Below, piece after piece: positions 4,746 through 8,036 of a stretch of 8,036 bases of DNA. The notes beneath the pieces are model-generated. The model did not search any database, was not told the DNA's origin, and worked only from the letters and a program-made list of their open reading frames with translations. The stretch lies in the NCBI GenBank assembly GCA_003535305.1, contig DOHL01000091.1:1-8036 (forward strand), given 5' to 3'. The position numbers and the translations under genes were made by a program. Each line of letters begins with the position of its first letter. Position 1 is the stretch's first letter. This DNA is from Candidatus Acetothermia bacterium. Its GTDB lineage: Bacteria; Bipolaricaulota; Bipolaricaulia; UBA7950.

Positions 4746-5591
4746 CAGTCGCGCGGCGATTGTTTTTTGCCGGATCAACGGCAACTCAGCGAGCGGTTGT
4801 TCTCCCATCCGTTTCCGATAGCGTTCCGCAAAGAGTGGCCGCGGAGGCCCCTCGTACAAGACTCCGATCGGGATTCGATTCCCCTGTGCCAGCGCTGTCT
4901 CCAACGCCGCGGTACGATCGCGACGATCGTAGTCCGCGGGGAGCAGCTCTACTCGCTCACGGTACCAAGAGACTAATCTTGTCCCATAGATTATACACGG
5001 TTGAATCACCTCAACGAGCGAAAGACCACGGTGAGCGATCGCGCTTACAAACAACTCACTTAAGTGATTCATATTGCCGGCAAAGCCGCGGGCGACAAAT
5101 GCGCACTCGTAGATAATTGCAGTAGAAAGCATCTGCGCCTGCGCCGCCTCCACTCCGGTAAATTGGAGTCGTGTCTTCTCACCGCGCGGTGTCGTCGGTG
5201 AGCCCTGCCCCTTGGTAAGGGCGTAGATCTCGTTGTTATGCACAATTACTGTGATATCAGGGTTACGCCGCAACGCGTGCAGAAAGTGATTCCCGCCTTC
5301 TCCGTAACAGTCTCCTTCCCCGGTAGTGACGATCGTGGTAAGCGTTGGGTTAGCTACATGAATTCCGATTGCCGCGGGGATGGCACGACCGTGCAACCCG
5401 TTGAACAGATTGCAGCGCAGATAATGCGGTAACTTCGCTGCCTGACCGATCCCGGAAACGAGGCAGACCTGGTGCGGCTCTTTGCCCAATGAGACCAACG
5501 CCCGCTTGAGCGCTGTCAGAATGCCGAAGTTCGGACAACCAGGACACCATTGATTCTCTATCTCGCTTTTGTAGTCGTTAAACTCGATCAT
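4722..5591 (-). CDS. korB: 2-oxoacid:ferredoxin oxidoreductase, beta subunit
   Basis: The 289-residue TPP-binding subunit of a two-subunit 2-oxoacid:ferredoxin oxidoreductase, which converts a 2-oxoacid plus CoA to acyl-CoA, CO2 and reduced ferredoxin. WCPGCPNFG (15-23) carries two [4Fe-4S] ligands (C16, C19) and QPC at 197-199 carries another. The position usually Cys in VSGIGC is Gln50 (GIGQAAK), as I recall for one clade of these enzymes; Cys43 is nearby. The TPP/Mg motif is GEGDCYGEGGNH (91-102) where GDGD is usual, then LTKGQGSPT (125-133). The ATG at 5591 has AGGAG upstream and lies within the end of korA, overlapping 14 bases, so translation is coupled. The final residues APWNRNQ derive from palindromic repeat E. 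Substrate (2-oxoglutarate, pyruvate or branched-chain) cannot be fixed by eye. Confidence 0.92.
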   Translation of the reverse strand: MIEFNDYKSEIENQWCPGCPNFGILTALKRALVSLGKEPHQVCLVSGIGQAAKLPHYLRCNLFNGLHGRAIPAAIGIHVANPTLTTIVTTGEGDCYGEGGNHFLHALRRNPDITVIVHNNEIYALTKGQGSPTTPRGEKTRLQFTGVEAAQAQMLSTAIIYECAFVARGFAGNMNHLSELFVSAIAHRGLSLVEVIQPCIIYGTRLVSWYRERVELLPADYDRRDRTAALETALAQGNRIPIGVLYEGPPRPLFAERYRKRMGEQPLAELPLIRQKTIAARLAPWNRNQ

Positions 5592-7248
5592 CGATCTCCT
5601 TTTTTATGTAGTCAGCGGTTATGGGGAGGCCATCGCTGCGTCTCACCGTCCCGGAAAAGTGGATTCCATATTCAGCGGCCAGCAGATAGGAGAGCTGCCC
5701 GGTGGCGTTTCCTTCGACACTGATATACTGTTTGTCGCCGGCAAAGACGTAGTCAGGCAGCGGCCATATTTCGGTAAAATGGATCGCTCCCATTGCTGTG
5801 CCTTTGGCGCGTAACTGCGAGACCGCTTCCTCGATAGCCCCACGCGTTGACCCCCAGCCGATCAAGACAGTTTCAGCATCTAATAAGTGTATCTCTGCCG
5901 GCAAAGCGATCGCTTGTTGTAGCTGTTTCCGTTTGGTTAATCGCTTCTGCACCATTGCCGGGCGCATGTGAGCAAGGTCTTCGGTGATATGACCTCCCTC
6001 GTCGTGCTCGTCGCTGTCTGCGCAGACTAAATGTTTGCTCTGTCCGGGATAGAGGCGAGGAGAAACCCCATCTGCAGTAAGGCGATAGCGCTTGTAATCG
6101 GAGATCGCTTGTGGATCAGCGATGTGCGCTGTCAGCGGCTGATTTTCGCTCTCGAACTTATCATACGAAAAATAGCTGTCAGCAAGATACTGATCAGTGA
6201 GGAGGATGACTGGAATCTGGTATTTGGCAGCGAGCTGAAATGCACGCACTGTCTTAGCAAACGCATCCTGTGGGTCGGACGGAGCAAGGACCGCCTTGGG
6301 AAACTCGCCATGCCCGGCGTGGATCGCAAACAGAAGGTCTTCCTGGGCAGTGCGAGTGGGCAGCCCTGTCGCCGGGCCGGGTCGCTGCCCGATCAAGATC
6401 ACAAGCGGAGTTTCCGTCATCCCAGCTAAACTCACCCCTTCGACCATCAGGGCAAAGCCACCGCCCGAAGTAGCGATCATCGCCCGCGCTCCGGCATAGC
6501 TGGCGCCAATCGCCATGTTGATCGCCGCAATCTCATCCTCGGCCTGCTCGACAAAGACCCCTAATTCCTCATCACGGGCAAATGCGGTGATGATTCCAGT
6601 TGCGGGAGACATCGGATAAGCGGTGATAAACCGGCAGCCGGCGTAGGCGGCAGCGAGCGGAATCACCGCGTGTGCTGAGAGAAAGGAGTAAGCGCGATCG
6701 CGCGTCTCAAGAGCTAACTGCTGTGTGTGCGGCACCGATTGTACAGCCGCATATCCGGCGCGGGCTGCAACGAGATTGAGACGGACTACCTCCTCTCCTT
6801 TGGCTGCGAAACGTCGTGTCAAGACCTGTTTCAGTACGGAGAACTCTATTTGAAGTATCATACAAAGCGCGCCGGCGGCGACCAAGTTGGCGTAAAGTTT
6901 GCTTTTGCATTGCTCGACAGCGATGCTGCGGAACGGCACAGCGACCGTCTGTAAATCTTCTCCTGTCTCAGCGAGTGTAACTCCGGTTTTATTAAGTAGT
7001 CCGGCATAATGCTCTCGTGCCTGCTCGTTTAACACAAGGAGCAGGTCGGCATCGTGCCGGGGCGCGTTGCTCATTTTCTCGCTCACCCGGATACGGTAAC
7101 TGCTCTTTCCGCCACGGATACGTGATTCGTACTCTGTCCAGGTGAATACGGAATAGCCCAATTCTAGAATAGAGCGGGTAAGAACGTCTCCGATCGTCTG
7201 AATTCCTTCTCCGGCTGCACCGGCGATGACAATGTTCAGATCGAGCAT
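5578..7248 (-). CDS. korA: 2-oxoacid:ferredoxin oxidoreductase, gamma-alpha fusion subunit
   Basis: The 556-residue partner of the beta subunit. Residues 1-185 are the gamma domain, with GAAGEGIQTIG (10-20) and ESRIRGGKSSYRIR (41-54). Residues 190 to about 400 are the alpha pyrimidine-binding domain with YPMSPATG (211-218), the acidic EQAEDE (234-239) that holds the TPP-activating glutamate, TSGGGFALM (260-268) and GQRPGPATGLPTRTAQEDL (287-305). The remainder is the C-terminal CoA-side domain. Gamma-alpha fusion with a small beta subunit and no ferredoxin-like delta subunit is the Kor/Vor two-subunit form, which uses free ferredoxin. Its ATG is only 5 bases after the flavodiiron stop, with a modest GGGAG about 12 bases upstream, so translation is probably coupled. 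An internal YPMSP rather than YPITP is a subgroup feature. Substrate is unproven. Confidence 0.93.
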   Translation of the reverse strand: MLDLNIVIAGAAGEGIQTIGDVLTRSILELGYSVFTWTEYESRIRGGKSSYRIRVSEKMSNAPRHDADLLLVLNEQAREHYAGLLNKTGVTLAETGEDLQTVAVPFRSIAVEQCKSKLYANLVAAGALCMILQIEFSVLKQVLTRRFAAKGEEVVRLNLVAARAGYAAVQSVPHTQQLALETRDRAYSFLSAHAVIPLAAAYAGCRFITAYPMSPATGIITAFARDEELGVFVEQAEDEIAAINMAIGASYAGARAMIATSGGGFALMVEGVSLAGMTETPLVILIGQRPGPATGLPTRTAQEDLLFAIHAGHGEFPKAVLAPSDPQDAFAKTVRAFQLAAKYQIPVILLTDQYLADSYFSYDKFESENQPLTAHIADPQAISDYKRYRLTADGVSPRLYPGQSKHLVCADSDEHDEGGHITEDLAHMRPAMVQKRLTKRKQLQQAIALPAEIHLLDAETVLIGWGSTRGAIEEAVSQLRAKGTAMGAIHFTEIWPLPDYVFAGDKQYISVEGNATGQLSYLLAAEYGIHFSGTVRRSDGLPITADYIKKEIDDRV

Positions 7249-7253
7249 CAGTA

Positions 7254-8036
7254 TCAGAGCTCCCGATGTTTTTGTGCGATCGTCTCAGCCAAGCGATCGA
7301 GTTCGGCCAAGGCCGCTTTGTCAGGTAATCCCTTTGTCATTATCGGATCAAACCACTCTACTTTCAAATTTTTCGTAAGATCCATGATTTGTTCCACTGT
7401 CCTTCCTCTCCACCCGTACGAACCGATCACCGCGGCATAGCGAAGTTTCGGCCGCAGTGCGTTTACCAGATAGGCTGCGGAGACGATCCCGGGATGAGAA
7501 CCGACGAGGACGGTCGGGGTGGCAAAGACGACGCTCGCCGCGTCGACGAGGTTGATCGCCAACTTCCCCAGATCGGTCACCGTCATGTTGAACGGCTCTA
7601 CCCGCACCTCGCGCTCGCTAAGAGCCGCTATCAGACGTTCTACCATCATTGCGGTGCTCCCGTGCATGGAGACGTACGGAAGGAGGACGAGGTTCTTCGG
7701 CGGGTCAAGGACCCAGTCCTTGTAGGCGTCGAAGATGAACGATGGGTCGTCGTAGAGCGGCCCGTGACTGGGAGCGATCAGATCGATCTCATAGCCGTCG
7801 AGTTTCTTAAGGTGTCCTTTGATTATCGCATGAAACGGCATCATGATCTCGGCGTAGTAGCGCTTTGCTGCTTCGTAGACTCGTTCCTTGTCCCGCCCGT
7901 AGAGCTCTGTTGTGGCAAGATGCGCGCCGAACAGATCGCAAGTGAATAATATCTTCTCCTCGCGTAGATAGGTGAGCATCGTCTCCGGCCAGTGGACCCA
8001 CGGAGCGTGGATAAACTCGAAAGTGCGGTCGCCGAG
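7254..8036 (-). CDS. fprA: Flavodiiron protein (A-type flavoprotein), 5' end outside window
   Basis: The last 260 residues of a flavodiiron protein, a cytoplasmic O2 (to water) and/or NO reductase of anaerobes; full length is about 400, so roughly 140 N-terminal residues are missing. The frame is open to the last base of the window. The end of the metallo-beta-lactamase-like domain has three diiron ligands: His15 in PWVHWPE, Asp35 in CDLFG and His92 in APSHGP (numbering from the window edge). The first cluster (HxExDH) lies outside. From about residue 116 a flavodoxin domain follows: SMHGST (124-129) binds the FMN phosphate, then ATPTVLVGSHPG and GSYGWRG. No extra rubredoxin or flavin-reductase domain follows, so a separate electron donor is needed. 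It is the first visible gene before korAB, an arrangement suggesting use of ferredoxin electrons. Confidence 0.95.
   Translation of the reverse strand, partial: LGDRTFEFIHAPWVHWPETMLTYLREEKILFTCDLFGAHLATTELYGRDKERVYEAAKRYYAEIMMPFHAIIKGHLKKLDGYEIDLIAPSHGPLYDDPSFIFDAYKDWVLDPPKNLVLLPYVSMHGSTAMMVERLIAALSEREVRVEPFNMTVTDLGKLAINLVDAASVVFATPTVLVGSHPGIVSAAYLVNALRPKLRYAAVIGSYGWRGRTVEQIMDLTKNLKVEWFDPIMTKGLPDKAALAELDRLAETIAQKHREL

Noticed and set aside
7389..7949. 186-residue plus-strand frame
   Set aside because: Exactly antisense to the flavodiiron protein, which has its ligand and FMN motifs; a shadow frame.

Overview
The window looks like chromosomal DNA of a strictly or mainly anaerobic bacterium. 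It holds a flavodiiron protein, a superoxide reductase, a desulforedoxin, ferredoxin-linked 2-oxoacid oxidoreductase subunits and two ferritin-like diiron proteins. Strong AGGAGG-type ribosome binding sites and one near-perfect sigma70 promoter (TTGACC, 17 bp, TATAAT) argue for Bacteria rather than Archaea. The phylum cannot be settled from the sequence alone.

Layout: one gene lies on the plus strand at the left (134-925). It is a short-chain dehydrogenase/reductase-like protein whose canonical Tyr and Lys are replaced, and it has its own promoter. A 22-bp sequence at the very left edge (1-22) is repeated exactly inside the 3' part of the ZIP transporter gene (1109-1130), so the two copies bracket the SDR gene. 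The SDR gene converges on a long minus-strand block separated from it by an AT-rich hairpin.

All other genes are on the minus strand. In transcription order they are: flavodiiron protein (5' end outside the window), korA (gamma-alpha fusion), korB, ferritin-like protein 2, a small cytochrome b5-like protein, ferritin-like protein 1, a neelaredoxin-type 1Fe superoxide reductase, a 36-residue desulforedoxin missed by ordinary ORF calling because its start position is ATA, possibly a 26-residue ORF, a nitroreductase-family flavoprotein, and a ZIP-family metal transporter. FDP-korA-korB are packed with a 5-nt gap and a 14-nt overlap; ferritin 1 and SOR are 3 nt apart. The rest are separated by 64-170 nt.

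Most of these genes fit one theme: O2 and superoxide removal (FDP, SOR), electron supply (KorAB making reduced ferredoxin, desulforedoxin, possibly cytochrome b5), iron sequestration (two ferritin-like proteins) and metal uptake (ZIP). This division of labour is inferred from families and gene order.

The most unusual structural feature is a family of five short palindromic repeats with CCCCGTGGA-type arms. Three are in tandem between SOR and desulforedoxin, one lies upstream of ferritin 1, and one lies at the end of korB. Two of them supply the stop codon and last residues of the gene they follow, and one abuts a ribosome binding site. No gene-free stretch exceeds 300 bases.
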